Shown here piece by piece: positions 7,645 through 16,514 of a DNA stretch of 64,000 nucleotides; position 1 is the stretch's first letter, and each line of letters begins with the position of its first letter. A model generated the notes under the pieces. It ran no database searches. It was not told where the DNA came from and saw nothing but the letters and a program-made list of their open reading frames with translations. The position numbers were made by a program, and so were the translations under genes. Source of the DNA: UBA3006 sp036746695 (GTDB lineage: Bacteria > Actinomycetota > Acidimicrobiia > Acidimicrobiales > Ilumatobacteraceae); assembly GCA_036746695.1 (NCBI GenBank), contig DAIODP010000001.1:434001-498000 (forward strand), written 5' to 3'.

Positions 7645-8457
7645 GTGATCATTGACATCGAGAGCGCATCGGACGAACGGCTGCATGCGTTTCGTTGGCG
7701 AGAGCGGCAACTAACAACGATTGCCCAGCGCAAGAGCGTTCTCGGAGAGGGAATGTTCATTGCCGAGGGTGACTTGGTCGTTCGTCGTGCACTTGAGGCA
7801 GGCTGCAAGCCAGATGTGGTGTTGTGCGATCCGAAATGCGCGCACGAGTTTGCCGAATCCGTTCATCAAGCGGGTGGCACAACCCTGACCGCCTCCGCCG
7901 ATATCCGTCGAGAAGTAACTGGGCTTGGCGTACCACTTGATGCGATTGGTGTCTTTCTTCGTCCACCAATATCGGATTCGCAAGAGCTCATCAATGTCTC
8001 GACGCGGATCATCGTGCTGGACTGCGTTGATAATCCCAGCAATGTAGGCACCATTGCTCGTAGCGCTGCGGCGCTTGGTTGGAACGCGTTGCTGCTTGAC
8101 AGCACTTCTGCCGACCCGCTTGCGCGACGCGCACTTCGCGTGAGCATGGGAACTACCTTCAAACTTCCATTTGCACGCGTGTCCAATGTTGGCGAGACAC
8201 TACAACTGTTGGCAGCACGTGGGTTCTCAATTGTGGGAATGACGCCGCACCACCCAACCAAAAAGGTGGAGAGCCTGCGGGAGATACGGCTTGCAGACAA
8301 TCAACCACGAGCGGTTGTGCTTGGTTCGGAGCGCCAAGGCCTCACCGATGCAGCCCTCGAACACTGCAATGTGCTGGCGCGTGTCGAAATGGCCGATGGC
8401 ATCGACTCACTCAATGTCGCGGCCGCTACCGCAATTGCGTGCTACGCGTTGCGTTAA
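7645..8457 (+). CDS. TrmH/SpoU-family RNA 2'-O-methyltransferase
   Basis: A 270-residue SPOUT-class methyltransferase that methylates a ribose 2'-OH in tRNA or rRNA using S-adenosylmethionine. An N-terminal substrate-binding region (GMFIAEGDLVVRRAL) precedes the catalytic domain. The three SpoU motifs are visible: motif 1 DNPSNVGTIARSAAALG, motif 2 VLGSERQGL and motif 3 DSLNVAAATAIACYAL, the last forming the knot. The target nucleotide cannot be told from sequence. The start is GTG 7645, shortly after menB. Its TAA directly abuts the stop of the convergent globin gene at 8458. Confidence 0.9.
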   Translation: MIIDIESASDERLHAFRWRERQLTTIAQRKSVLGEGMFIAEGDLVVRRALEAGCKPDVVLCDPKCAHEFAESVHQAGGTTLTASADIRREVTGLGVPLDAIGVFLRPPISDSQELINVSTRIIVLDCVDNPSNVGTIARSAAALGWNALLLDSTSADPLARRALRVSMGTTFKLPFARVSNVGETLQLLAARGFSIVGMTPHHPTKKVESLREIRLADNQPRAVVLGSERQGLTDAALEHCNVLARVEMADGIDSLNVAAATAIACYALR

Positions 8458-8844
8458 CTATTGCCCCGTGTTCACCAGGTGTTGAGCAGCGTTGCTCATG
8501 TATTCGCTGAGCCTCGTTCGTACAGAGTCTGAAGTTGGCATGGCGTCAATGGCGCCTTGCATGTGCATCAGCCAATGATCACGTTCGCGTTCACCAATCG
8601 CAAAAGGAAAGTGGCGTTGTCTCAGCCTGGGGTGACCACGCTCGTCCGAATAGGTTGTGGGGCCGCCCCAATACTGAATGAGAAAAAGTGACAGTCGTTC
8701 CTTGGCACCTGCAAGATCGGTGCGATCGGGATACAGCGAAATAATCACCTCATCGTTGATCACGCCCTCATAAAACTTGTTGACGAGTTCAACGAAAAAG
8801 TCGCTTCCGCCTACCTCTTGATACAGGCTGACTTCGTCACTCAT
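8458..8844 (-). CDS. Group II truncated hemoglobin (GlbO-like)
   Basis: A 128-residue globin starting MSDEVSLYQEVGG. The B10 tyrosine (Tyr25 in FY), proximal histidine (His78 in RQRHFPF), QYWGGP segment and Trp91 at G8 match group II truncated hemoglobins of the mycobacterial HbO type. These bind oxygen and can act in nitric oxide or peroxide chemistry. The frame extends 10 codons upstream, but that would overlap the crotonase gene, whereas ATG 8844 follows the crotonase stop by 5 bases. The two genes therefore form a tight operon. Confidence 0.9.
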   Translation of the reverse strand: MSDEVSLYQEVGGSDFFVELVNKFYEGVINDEVIISLYPDRTDLAGAKERLSLFLIQYWGGPTTYSDERGHPRLRQRHFPFAIGERERDHWLMHMQGAIDAMPTSDSVRTRLSEYMSNAAQHLVNTGQ

Positions 8845-8849
8845 AAGAG

Positions 8850-9725
8850 CTAGAAGAACTCGGGTTCTTCCCAACCCGGAAAAATGTCAGGAAGTTCAGT
8901 CGAAACTTTTCCTGTGAACTGCGCAGGCCTCTTTTCAAGGAAGCTAGTGACGCCCTCGCGTACATCCTCGCTTCGACCACGAATCTGTATGCCGCGCGAG
9001 TCGACGCGATGCGCTTCCATCGGGTGCGACGCACCCAACATCCTCCACATCATCTGCCGAGAAAGTGCAACAGAGACCGGCGCGGCGTTATCGGCAATCT
9101 CTCGTGCCAAACCCCGAGCCACGTTCATCAGCTCGTCGGCCGGGTGGATGCTGCGCACTAAACCACCCGCAAGTGCCTCAGCCGCCGAAAACACTCGACC
9201 GGTGAATACCCATTCCTGAGCCTGCTGGATGCCAACAATGCGTGGCAGGAACCATGAGGAACACGCCTCCGGAACAATCCCCCGACGTGTAAACACGAAA
9301 CCAAACTTTGCGGTGTCGGCAGCAATACGGATGTCCATAGGCAATGTCATGGTGACACCGATGCCGACACCAGCACCATTCAATGCCCCGATGATTGGCT
9401 TGTTGCACTTAAACATTCGCAGCGTCACTGTGCCGCCGCCATCGCGACGGAACTTGCTTGACGACTCGGTGCTCAACTTGCCGTCGCTGAATGTGTCGCC
9501 ACCTGCGGCCAAGTCGGCACCGGCACAGAACGCCCGACCAGCGCCAGTGACAATCACTGCGCGAACATTGTCGTCGGCATCTACCTGATCGAAAGCATCA
9601 ATCAGCTCGGTCATCATGACGTAGGTGAACGCATTGAGTTTCTCGGGACGATTAAGCGTGATTGTCGCGATGCCATCTTCTACTTGATAGATGATCTCTG
9701 AATAGTTGGGTGCAACTGAAGCCAT
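8850..9725 (-). CDS. Enoyl-CoA hydratase/isomerase family protein
   Basis: A 291-residue crotonase-fold protein that probably hydrates or isomerises an enoyl-CoA in fatty acid or amino acid breakdown. The oxyanion-hole blocks AFCAGADL and GALNGAGVGIGVTMTLPMDIRIAA are present. The usual catalytic Glu appears in GIVPEACSSWFLPRIVG. A TTG at 9731 is in frame, but ATG 9725 is the more likely start, with TAAGGT 5 bases upstream. It precedes the truncated globin gene and follows ftsX in the same orientation. Function within the crotonase superfamily is not resolved. Confidence 0.88.
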   Translation of the reverse strand: MASVAPNYSEIIYQVEDGIATITLNRPEKLNAFTYVMMTELIDAFDQVDADDNVRAVIVTGAGRAFCAGADLAAGGDTFSDGKLSTESSSKFRRDGGGTVTLRMFKCNKPIIGALNGAGVGIGVTMTLPMDIRIAADTAKFGFVFTRRGIVPEACSSWFLPRIVGIQQAQEWVFTGRVFSAAEALAGGLVRSIHPADELMNVARGLAREIADNAAPVSVALSRQMMWRMLGASHPMEAHRVDSRGIQIRGRSEDVREGVTSFLEKRPAQFTGKVSTELPDIFPGWEEPEFF

Positions 9726-9746
9726 ACCCAACCTTACGTTGAGTGG

Positions 9747-10652
9747 CTAGACGTCGAGAAAGCGAGACGCAGCAATTGCAGAACCCACGGCCCCGACTAC
9801 TGCACCAATTGCCAAGATCATCAGCATGACGCCACTCAGGTAACTGGACGGAACAACCAACGACGAGATGCCAGTTCCTGGCTTAAATGAGGCAACCCCA
9901 TTAGTCCATGCCGAATTGAGCACCCACAAGCCACCGCACGAGACGACCGCGCCAATGAGGCCTTGCAGTAATCCTTCGAGCATGAACGGAATGCGAATGA
10001 ACCAATTTGTTGCACCAACAAGCTTCATCACTTCTATCTCTCGACGTCGGGCGAACATTGCGGTTCGAATGGTGTTCCAAATGAGCCCAACCGCAACAAC
10101 AAGCAACACAAGCGACATGACGAGCGTTACCGTGCGAACGAAACCAGACAGTGTTGAGATCACCTGAAACTCGTCTTCGGCCAGAGCAACGTCTTCAACA
10201 CCCGGCAACGAGCGATATTGCTCACTCAGGCTTCGAACCAGGGCCGGATCTTGCGTGATCGGAACAACTTTGAACTGGGAAGGAATGTTCTCGGGAGTAA
10301 GCAGGCTGAGCGTTACTGGGTCGCCAACGAAAATTCGTTTGGCTTCTTCGTAGGTTTGTGCTTTGTCCAGATATGCAAGTTTCTCGGTGTCAATGATTGT
10401 TGGCGACGAACGAATTGTTTGGTCGACAAGCGCAATTTGCTCGGGTGAGGCGTCGCTGCGGATAAACACGATCATTTCGACATCGCCGCGCCACTGCACC
10501 AGCAAGTTGTCGAATGCGCGTTGAATGAGCAGCGTGGCACCCACAAGAAGAAGGGCAATTGCAGAAGTAAGGATGGCCGCGGCAGTGAGTGTGAGGTTGC
10601 GCCGAAAACTGGCCCACATTTCCCGGAACGCGTACGTGATTCTGGCGATCAT
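9747..10652 (-). CDS. ftsX: Cell division protein FtsX, permease-like subunit
   Basis: A 301-residue integral membrane protein. TM1 is near residues 20-45, an extracellular domain spans about 50-165, and three TM segments follow (about 170-195, 215-245, 270-295). FtsX pairs with FtsE at the divisome and passes ATP-driven conformational change to cell-wall hydrolases. The cytoplasmic coupling segment RRREIEVMKLVGATNWFIR is characteristic. ATG 10652 overlaps the ftsE stop by 4 bases (ATGA), which implies translational coupling. Confidence 0.95.
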   Translation of the reverse strand: MIARITYAFREMWASFRRNLTLTAAAILTSAIALLLVGATLLIQRAFDNLLVQWRGDVEMIVFIRSDASPEQIALVDQTIRSSPTIIDTEKLAYLDKAQTYEEAKRIFVGDPVTLSLLTPENIPSQFKVVPITQDPALVRSLSEQYRSLPGVEDVALAEDEFQVISTLSGFVRTVTLVMSLVLLVVAVGLIWNTIRTAMFARRREIEVMKLVGATNWFIRIPFMLEGLLQGLIGAVVSCGGLWVLNSAWTNGVASFKPGTGISSLVVPSSYLSGVMLMILAIGAVVGAVGSAIAASRFLDV

Positions 10653-11326
10653 TCGTATACCCCGCGCTCTTGGTCACGCACGATGACGCCACGATCCAAC
10701 TGGATAACTCGACGGCGCATGGCATTCACCACGCGGTGATCGTGCGTTGCCATCACGACCGTTGTTCCAGTTGTGTTGATTTCGTCAAGCAGCGCCATGA
10801 TGCCCTCTCCAGTTGCCGGGTCGAGGTTGCCCGTTGGTTCGTCGGCCAGCAAGATAAGCGGCCGATTGACGAATGCACGCGCGATAGACACGCGCTGTTG
10901 CTCGCCACCAGAAAGCTGGTGAGGGAAACGGTCCTCTTTGCCCGCAAGGCCTACGAGATCGAGAACAATGGGAACCTGTCGATTCACCATGTGTCTTGGC
11001 TTGCCAATCACTTCTAGGGCGAACGCAACGTTTTCAAAGACTGTTTTGTTTGTGAGCAGCTTGTAGTCCTGAAAGACGTTTCCCATATTGCGCCGCAGGA
11101 ATGGAACCCTCGAGTCGGAGATTTCGTTGATGTTGCGTCCCGCAACCCACACGTCACCGCGCTCGGGGCGCTCTTGCCTGTTGATCAATCGCAGCAATGT
11201 GGATTTTCCAGAACCGGATGGACCGACCAAAAAGACGAAATCGCCCTTCGCCACGTCGAACGAGGCGTCGCGTACGGCGACATTCTCGGCGCCGTATCTC
11301 TTGGTCACATTTTCCAAACGGATCAT
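10649..11326 (-). CDS. ftsE: Cell division ATP-binding protein FtsE
   Basis: A 225-residue ABC ATPase that drives FtsX. Walker A GPSGSGKST is at residues 35-43, the signature LSGGEQQR at 138-145 and Walker B LLADEPTGNLD near 159-169. The FQDYKLLTNKTVFENV Q-loop region is typical of FtsE. It lies between prfB and ftsX, the order prfB-ftsE-ftsX that is common in Actinobacteria. A smpB gene, which often follows ftsX, is absent here and replaced by the crotonase/globin pair. Confidence 0.96.
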   Translation of the reverse strand: MIRLENVTKRYGAENVAVRDASFDVAKGDFVFLVGPSGSGKSTLLRLINRQERPERGDVWVAGRNINEISDSRVPFLRRNMGNVFQDYKLLTNKTVFENVAFALEVIGKPRHMVNRQVPIVLDLVGLAGKEDRFPHQLSGGEQQRVSIARAFVNRPLILLADEPTGNLDPATGEGIMALLDEINTTGTTVVMATHDHRVVNAMRRRVIQLDRGVIVRDQERGVYE

Positions 11327-11371
11327 GGGGGCCCTCTCAGGTAGCCGACGCTCGTTACCGATCAGTCTAAT

Positions 11372-12475
11372 TTATGATTCGGAGTTTGCGCGTCGCCAGC
11401 GCAGGAAGCCTTCCATAAACAGGTCCAAATCGCCGTCGAGCACACCCGCGATGTTTCCGCTTTCGATATCAGTGCGCACGTCTTTCACCATTTGATATGG
11501 CTGCATTACGTACGAACGAATCTGACTTCCCCACCCAACTGTTGCCGACTTACCTGCAATAGTTCGCAGTTCTTGCTCGCGCTCTTCTTCAATGCGTGCA
11601 GCAACCATCGTTCGCAAACGCTTCAATGCATTCTCACGGTTTTGCAACTGTGAACGCTCCTGCTGCGATGAAGCCACCAACCCAGTTGGCTCATGAATGA
11701 GACGCACCGCCGACGAAGTTTTGTTCACATGCTGACCACCTGCGCCAGATGCGCGAAACACCTCCATGCGGATGTCGCTTTCGTTTATCTCTACGTCAAG
11801 GTCGTCGAGTACTGGCCAAACCTGGATGGTCGCAAAACTTGTTTGACGACGACCCTGGTTGTCGAATGGGCTAATGCGAACCAATCGGTGCGTGCCGCGC
11901 TCGGATGTGAGCATGCCATAGGCGTAGCGCCCCCGAACTGTGAAGTCGGCAGACAGAATGCCCGCTTCGGTGCCGAGTGAGATGTCGCCGACTTCGATGG
12001 AAAATGCTTTTCGCTCGGCCCAGCGCGTGAACATACGCAGCAACATTTCGCTCCAGTCCTGCGCATCGACGCCACCATCTTTTGCATTGATCTGCACGAT
12101 TGCGTCGGCTTCGTCATGCACTCCTGTAAACAAGCTGCGCAACTCCAGCGCATCCAGTTTCGACTTGGCGAGCGAAATGCCACGCTCGAGTTCGGGCTCC
12201 TGTGTTTCGTCGTCTACTTCTCGAGCCATCTCGTGCAACACCTCAAGATCTTCTACAGACGAAGCAAGTTGTCGGAAATCCTCAAGATCAGTTTTGAGGT
12301 TTGCATACTCGGCATTTACTTTCTTTGCGTTGTCTTGGTCGTCCCACAAATCTGGACGAGCAACGTCTACTTCAAGTTCGACCATGCGCTCTTTCCCAGC
12401 TGCCACCTTGAGATAAACGGCTGCTTCGTCTACGCGCCGGCGAAGGTCGTTGAGGTCGTTCGAGAAGTCACGCAT
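11372..12475 (-). CDS. prfB: Peptide chain release factor 2
   Basis: A 367-residue release factor that recognises UGA and UAA. The stop-codon tripeptide SPF is at residues 202-204 and the catalytic GGQ at 246-248 in ASGAGGQHVNKTSSAVR. SPF rather than PxT identifies RF2. The gene is one continuous frame with no in-frame UGA near codon 26, so the programmed +1 frameshift that autoregulates prfB in many bacteria is absent; Actinobacteria commonly lack it. It sits between secA and ftsE, all in the same direction. Confidence 0.97.
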   Translation of the reverse strand: MRDFSNDLNDLRRRVDEAAVYLKVAAGKERMVELEVDVARPDLWDDQDNAKKVNAEYANLKTDLEDFRQLASSVEDLEVLHEMAREVDDETQEPELERGISLAKSKLDALELRSLFTGVHDEADAIVQINAKDGGVDAQDWSEMLLRMFTRWAERKAFSIEVGDISLGTEAGILSADFTVRGRYAYGMLTSERGTHRLVRISPFDNQGRRQTSFATIQVWPVLDDLDVEINESDIRMEVFRASGAGGQHVNKTSSAVRLIHEPTGLVASSQQERSQLQNRENALKRLRTMVAARIEEEREQELRTIAGKSATVGWGSQIRSYVMQPYQMVKDVRTDIESGNIAGVLDGDLDLFMEGFLRWRRANSES

Positions 12476-12497
12476 GATGCACTAAGTATTAATGGAG

Positions 12498-15254
12498 TTA
12501 TTCGCGCCCGTGGCACATTTTGTATTTCTTACCTGAGCCGCAAGGGCAAGGTGCGTTTCTTGGCGTTGTCGACCAATCCTCGGCAGATTTGACGACAGTC
12601 TTTTGAACGGGAGTCGAAGTTGGAATAGCTTCAGGAGACGCCTCAGAAAATGCTGTGTTTTCTTCTGTTTCGAAAGATGTCTGTTGCAAGTTTTGCACCT
12701 GCATTGTCGGCGCTTCATTCTTTACCACTTGTACATGCATCACATACTTGACAAAGTCCTGCGCGATGCCCTTCATCAATGCACCAAACATTTCGAAGCC
12801 TTCGCGCTGCCACTCGGTGAGAGGATCTTTCTGGCCCATAGCTCGAAGGTTGATGCCCTCTTGCAAATAGTCCATCTCTTCGAGATGCTCTCGCCAGCGC
12901 TGATCGATGATGCGAAGCATGACCTGACGCTCTACCTCGCGCATCGTTGATTCGCCCATCTCTGACTCGCGTTGTGCGTAGAACCGAGATGCGTCGGCCA
13001 TGATCACGTCGTACATGTCGTCGGTGTTAGCGCAATCGCCGAGGTGACCGATAGTGACAGCCGACGGCCAGAACGAAACGAGCTCGCGGGCCAAGCCTTC
13101 CAAATCCCATTCGTCATCGGCATCCGAAACGCAATGAGTCTCGATTAAGGCATCCACTGCTTCGGCCAGGTAGTCCATTGCGGCCACTTTCAAATCGAGG
13201 CCTTCAAGAATTTGGTCGCGTCGCTGATAAATGACCTTGCGCTGCTCGTTCATTACTTCGTCGTACTTAAGAACGTTCTTTCGGATTTCACCGTTTCGTT
13301 GTTCGACGGTGGACTGCGCACGCTCGATGGCTTTCGTGACCATGCCCGCTTCAATCGCTTCGTCCTCAGGAAGCGCGCGACCCATCACCCAGCTGAGTGC
13401 GCCAGTGGCAAACAGGCGCATCAATTCGTCATCGAGGCTGAGATAGAAGCGGCTTTCGCCCGGGTCTCCCTGACGGCCTGCACGACCACGCAATTGATTA
13501 TCGATTCGCCTCGACTCGTGGCGCTCGGTGCCAAGAACATACAGACCACCAAGTGAACGAACCTTGTCGCCTTCCTCTTGGCAAGAAACTTTGTACGACT
13601 TCACGAGCTCGTCATAACGAGCCTTTGCGGCCACCCTTGATGCGCGGTATTCGTCGGACATTTGGGCAAGCGGAAGCGGCAAGTCGGATTCATCGGCAAG
13701 CGTGTCGGCCGCAAAGCCCTCGCGAAGAACATGTTGCTGAGCAAGACCCTCGGGATTGCCGCCCAGCAAGATGTCGACGCCTCGACCAGCCATGTTTGTT
13801 GCGACCGTTACAGAGCCAAGCCTTCCAGCCTGAGTGACAATGATGGCCTCGCGCGTGTGCTGTTTTGCGTTCAACACTTCGTGCTTAATGCCGCGCTGAT
13901 CCAATTTGCGCGACAACAACTCGCTCTTTTCGACGCTGACAGTACCAACCAAGATTGGCTGGCCTGTTTTGTGCCTTGCTTCGATGTCGTCTACCACCGC
14001 AGTGAACTTTGCTGTTTCCGACTTGTAGATAAGGTCGGCGTTGTCGACTCGGACCATGGCGCGGTTGGTTGGAATTGGCACCACCTGCAGGCCGTATGTG
14101 TTCATCAGTTCGGCTGCTTCGGTTTGAGCCGTTCCGGTCATTCCGCTGAGTTTGTCGTACATGCGGAAGTAGTTCTGCAACGTGATCGTTGCAAGAGTCT
14201 GATTCTCTTCTTTGATCTTGACGCCCTCTTTGGCCTCGACCGCCTGGTGAATACCCTCGCTCCACCGGCGACCTTCAAGAATTCGTCCGGTGAACTCGTC
14301 GACGATTTTTACTTCGCCGTCTTGAACGATGTAGTCCTTGTCGCGGTGATACAGCACTGCAGCTTTCAGAGCAACCTGCAATTGGTGGACCAAGTTTTGC
14401 TGCACTTCGTCGTACAAGTTGTCGATGCCTAATTGTTGTTCGACTTTCTCGATACCGGCTTCGGTGGGCACAACAATTCGTTTGTCTTCTTCCACTTCGA
14501 AGTCGACATCACGTTTTAGCGAACGAACGATGCTCGCAAAGCGGTAATACATCTTTGCGGCATCGGCCAAACGACCGGAGATAATCAACGGCGTACGCGC
14601 CTCGTCAATCAGAATGGAGTCGACTTCGTCGACGACAGCAAAATGATGACCGCGCTGCACCTTGTCGTCTTTTGTGCCGGCCATGTTGTCGCGCAAGTAG
14701 TCGAAACCAAATTCGTTATTCGTTCCGTAGGTGATGTCGGCTGCGTAGTCGACACGCTTCTCTGCAGGAGATGTGCGAACGCCAGGGATTACCAAACCAA
14801 CTTCCAAGCCCATGAAGCGATGAATGCGACCCATCCATTCGGCGTGAAAGCGCGCAAGATAGTCGTTGACCGTGATGACGTGCACTCCGTTGCCACTGAG
14901 CGCGTTGAGATAAGCGGGCAATGTGGAGACAAGTGTCTTTCCCTCGCCCGTGCGCATTTCTGCAACCCAACCTGCGTGAAGCGCAGCGCCACCCATCAAC
15001 TGCACATCGAAATGCCGCTGGCCAATGACACGCGACGAGGCCTCCCGCACAACGGCGAATGCCTCGATCATGAGATCGTCGACATCCTCGCCGCGCTCGA
15101 TGCGCTGGCGGAACTCGATGGTCTTGGCCTGCAATGCCGTGTCGCTTAGGGCCTTGATCTCGGGCTCGAGCGCGTTGATGTCCGGGACAATGGCCGCCAG
15201 GGCTTTGACCTTTTTGCCCTCACCGGCACGAAGAATGCGATCTAGAAGGGCCAT
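12498..15254 (-). CDS. secA: Preprotein translocase ATPase SecA
   Basis: A 918-residue motor that pushes preproteins through SecYEG. The first nucleotide-binding motif MRTGEGKT is at residues 100-107, followed by the DEVDSILIDEART motif, the preprotein crosslinking domain, the second ATPase domain with GRAGRQGDPGESRFYLSL, and a C-terminal SEC-C zinc motif (CPCGSGKKYKMCH). The frame opens 19 codons earlier, but the start MALLDRILRAGEGKK is the family N-terminus and leaves a 13-base gap to the upstream ComF-like gene. The linker before the zinc motif is poorly conserved and Thr/Ser-rich. Confidence 0.97.
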   Translation of the reverse strand: MALLDRILRAGEGKKVKALAAIVPDINALEPEIKALSDTALQAKTIEFRQRIERGEDVDDLMIEAFAVVREASSRVIGQRHFDVQLMGGAALHAGWVAEMRTGEGKTLVSTLPAYLNALSGNGVHVITVNDYLARFHAEWMGRIHRFMGLEVGLVIPGVRTSPAEKRVDYAADITYGTNNEFGFDYLRDNMAGTKDDKVQRGHHFAVVDEVDSILIDEARTPLIISGRLADAAKMYYRFASIVRSLKRDVDFEVEEDKRIVVPTEAGIEKVEQQLGIDNLYDEVQQNLVHQLQVALKAAVLYHRDKDYIVQDGEVKIVDEFTGRILEGRRWSEGIHQAVEAKEGVKIKEENQTLATITLQNYFRMYDKLSGMTGTAQTEAAELMNTYGLQVVPIPTNRAMVRVDNADLIYKSETAKFTAVVDDIEARHKTGQPILVGTVSVEKSELLSRKLDQRGIKHEVLNAKQHTREAIIVTQAGRLGSVTVATNMAGRGVDILLGGNPEGLAQQHVLREGFAADTLADESDLPLPLAQMSDEYRASRVAAKARYDELVKSYKVSCQEEGDKVRSLGGLYVLGTERHESRRIDNQLRGRAGRQGDPGESRFYLSLDDELMRLFATGALSWVMGRALPEDEAIEAGMVTKAIERAQSTVEQRNGEIRKNVLKYDEVMNEQRKVIYQRRDQILEGLDLKVAAMDYLAEAVDALIETHCVSDADDEWDLEGLARELVSFWPSAVTIGHLGDCANTDDMYDVIMADASRFYAQRESEMGESTMREVERQVMLRIIDQRWREHLEEMDYLQEGINLRAMGQKDPLTEWQREGFEMFGALMKGIAQDFVKYVMHVQVVKNEAPTMQVQNLQQTSFETEENTAFSEASPEAIPTSTPVQKTVVKSAEDWSTTPRNAPCPCGSGKKYKMCHGRE

Positions 15255-15267
15255 GCGACCATTGACT

Positions 15268-15858
15268 CTACCTGCGCTCGGATGGTGCCGGAGTAGCAGC
15301 AAATGCCGCACACGTCACGCGAATGGCGCCTGCTTCGCGAAGCGCGGTTGCAGCACGTCCGAGGGTTGACCCTGTTGTTACGACGTCATCGACCAGTAAC
15401 ACTCGCCCCACGCTGTTACATGCCCGAGCAACAAATGTGGGGCCGAGCAGCCGCGCATCGCGAGACTGTCCAGTTTGTGCAGTGGATGAAGTTCGTCTGA
15501 GGAGCTTCCTGCACGGAACACCCAGCCGAAATGACACGGCGCGAGCAATCAGCTCCGCCTGATCGTGCCCACGCTCGTGAGCGCGATACTTGCTAGTTGG
15601 TGCCCATGTCACAACATTGACTAGCTCGAGGCTGAGTGACAGTCGCTCCACCATCACTTCGGCAAACAGCGCTGCGATCCCCCGATGATTATGAAATTTG
15701 AGACCATGCACGAGATGACGTGCCGTGCTGTCGTAACTAACTGCGGCAATTACGCCAAGAACGCTCGGTAATTCCTGTTGCAACATCTCGTGCTTGCAAT
15801 GCGCACACACGCCCTGAATATGACGCGAACATCCATCACACCGATATGTAAAAAGCAT
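15268..15858 (-). CDS. ComF-family phosphoribosyltransferase-like protein
   Basis: A 196-residue protein. A four-cysteine zinc finger at the N-terminus (CDGCSRHIQGVCAHCK) is followed by a phosphoribosyltransferase fold with the PRPP loop VLLVDDVVTTGSTL near the C-terminus. ComF is needed for DNA uptake in competent bacteria, but most homologues, including actinobacterial ones, have no tested function. The frame extends 46 codons upstream through the divergent gene, so I use ATG 15858, preceded by GGGGG about 8 bases upstream. It probably shares a transcript with secA. Confidence 0.85.
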   Translation of the reverse strand: MLFTYRCDGCSRHIQGVCAHCKHEMLQQELPSVLGVIAAVSYDSTARHLVHGLKFHNHRGIAALFAEVMVERLSLSLELVNVVTWAPTSKYRAHERGHDQAELIARAVSFRLGVPCRKLLRRTSSTAQTGQSRDARLLGPTFVARACNSVGRVLLVDDVVTTGSTLGRAATALREAGAIRVTCAAFAATPAPSERR

Positions 15859-15894
15859 TGTGATCCCCCTCGTTGAAACGGTTACCCTGACGAG

Positions 15895-16509
15895 GTGCCG
15901 AACTACTTCTTGCGCCCCTTCAAAGACCGCCCAGCGCAACGCCTCACACGATGTGTATTCGGATTGACGTTGTTCGGCGTGGGAATTGGCATGCAAAAGC
16001 GCGGCAACCTTGGGTTACCACCGTGGGACGTATTCCACGACGGACTGAGCGGAATCATTGATTGGCCGTTTGGTCGAACCATCATTTTGACAAGTGCTTT
16101 CGTCATGCTCTTGTGGATTCCGTTGCGCCAGGCGCCTGGATTCGCCACCATTTTGAACGCTGTTCAAATCGGAGTTGTCGCCGACATTTTCTTATCTATC
16201 GTTCCTACCTCAACCTGGATGCCCGCGCGTGTTGCACTCATGTTTGGAGGCATCGTCGTTACCGGCATCGGTTCGGGCTTTTACATCGGCGCCGGTTTGG
16301 GCCCAGGCCCACGTGATGGGTTAATGACGGGGCTTGCCAAACGCGGAATGAACCTGGCTGTTGCACGCACCTCCGTTGAAGTAACCATCATGATCACCGG
16401 AGTGATTTTGGGTGGTTCTATCGGCGTGGGAACGCTCGCATTCGCGTTGTTGATCGGCCCAATTGTTGCGCGGGCGCTTCCGTTGTTACAGATACGCCCG
16501 CGCGTCTAA
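15895..16509 (+). CDS. YczE/YyaS-type integral membrane protein
   Basis: A 204-residue membrane protein with about five TM segments and the YczE-like motifs GVGIGMQKRGNLGLPPWDVFHDG and GSGFYIGAGLGPGPRDGLMTGL. Function in this family is unclear; B. subtilis YczE sits next to surfactin genes. The start GTG 15895 has TACCCT exactly 6 bases upstream, a clear leaderless arrangement. Its end lies 5 bases from the convergent ahcY gene. Basic residues flank the TM segments, and there is no signal peptide beyond TM1. Confidence 0.8.
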   Translation: MPNYFLRPFKDRPAQRLTRCVFGLTLFGVGIGMQKRGNLGLPPWDVFHDGLSGIIDWPFGRTIILTSAFVMLLWIPLRQAPGFATILNAVQIGVVADIFLSIVPTSTWMPARVALMFGGIVVTGIGSGFYIGAGLGPGPRDGLMTGLAKRGMNLAVARTSVEVTIMITGVILGGSIGVGTLAFALLIGPIVARALPLLQIRPRV

Positions 16510-16514
16510 ACCCA

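Noticed and set aside
11372..12475. Programmed +1 frameshift in prfB
   Set aside because: The frame is uninterrupted from the start MRDFSNDLND; there is no early in-frame UGA.
13662..14432. 256-codon frame opposite secA
   Set aside because: Embedded in secA, whose protein matches throughout; no domain seen.
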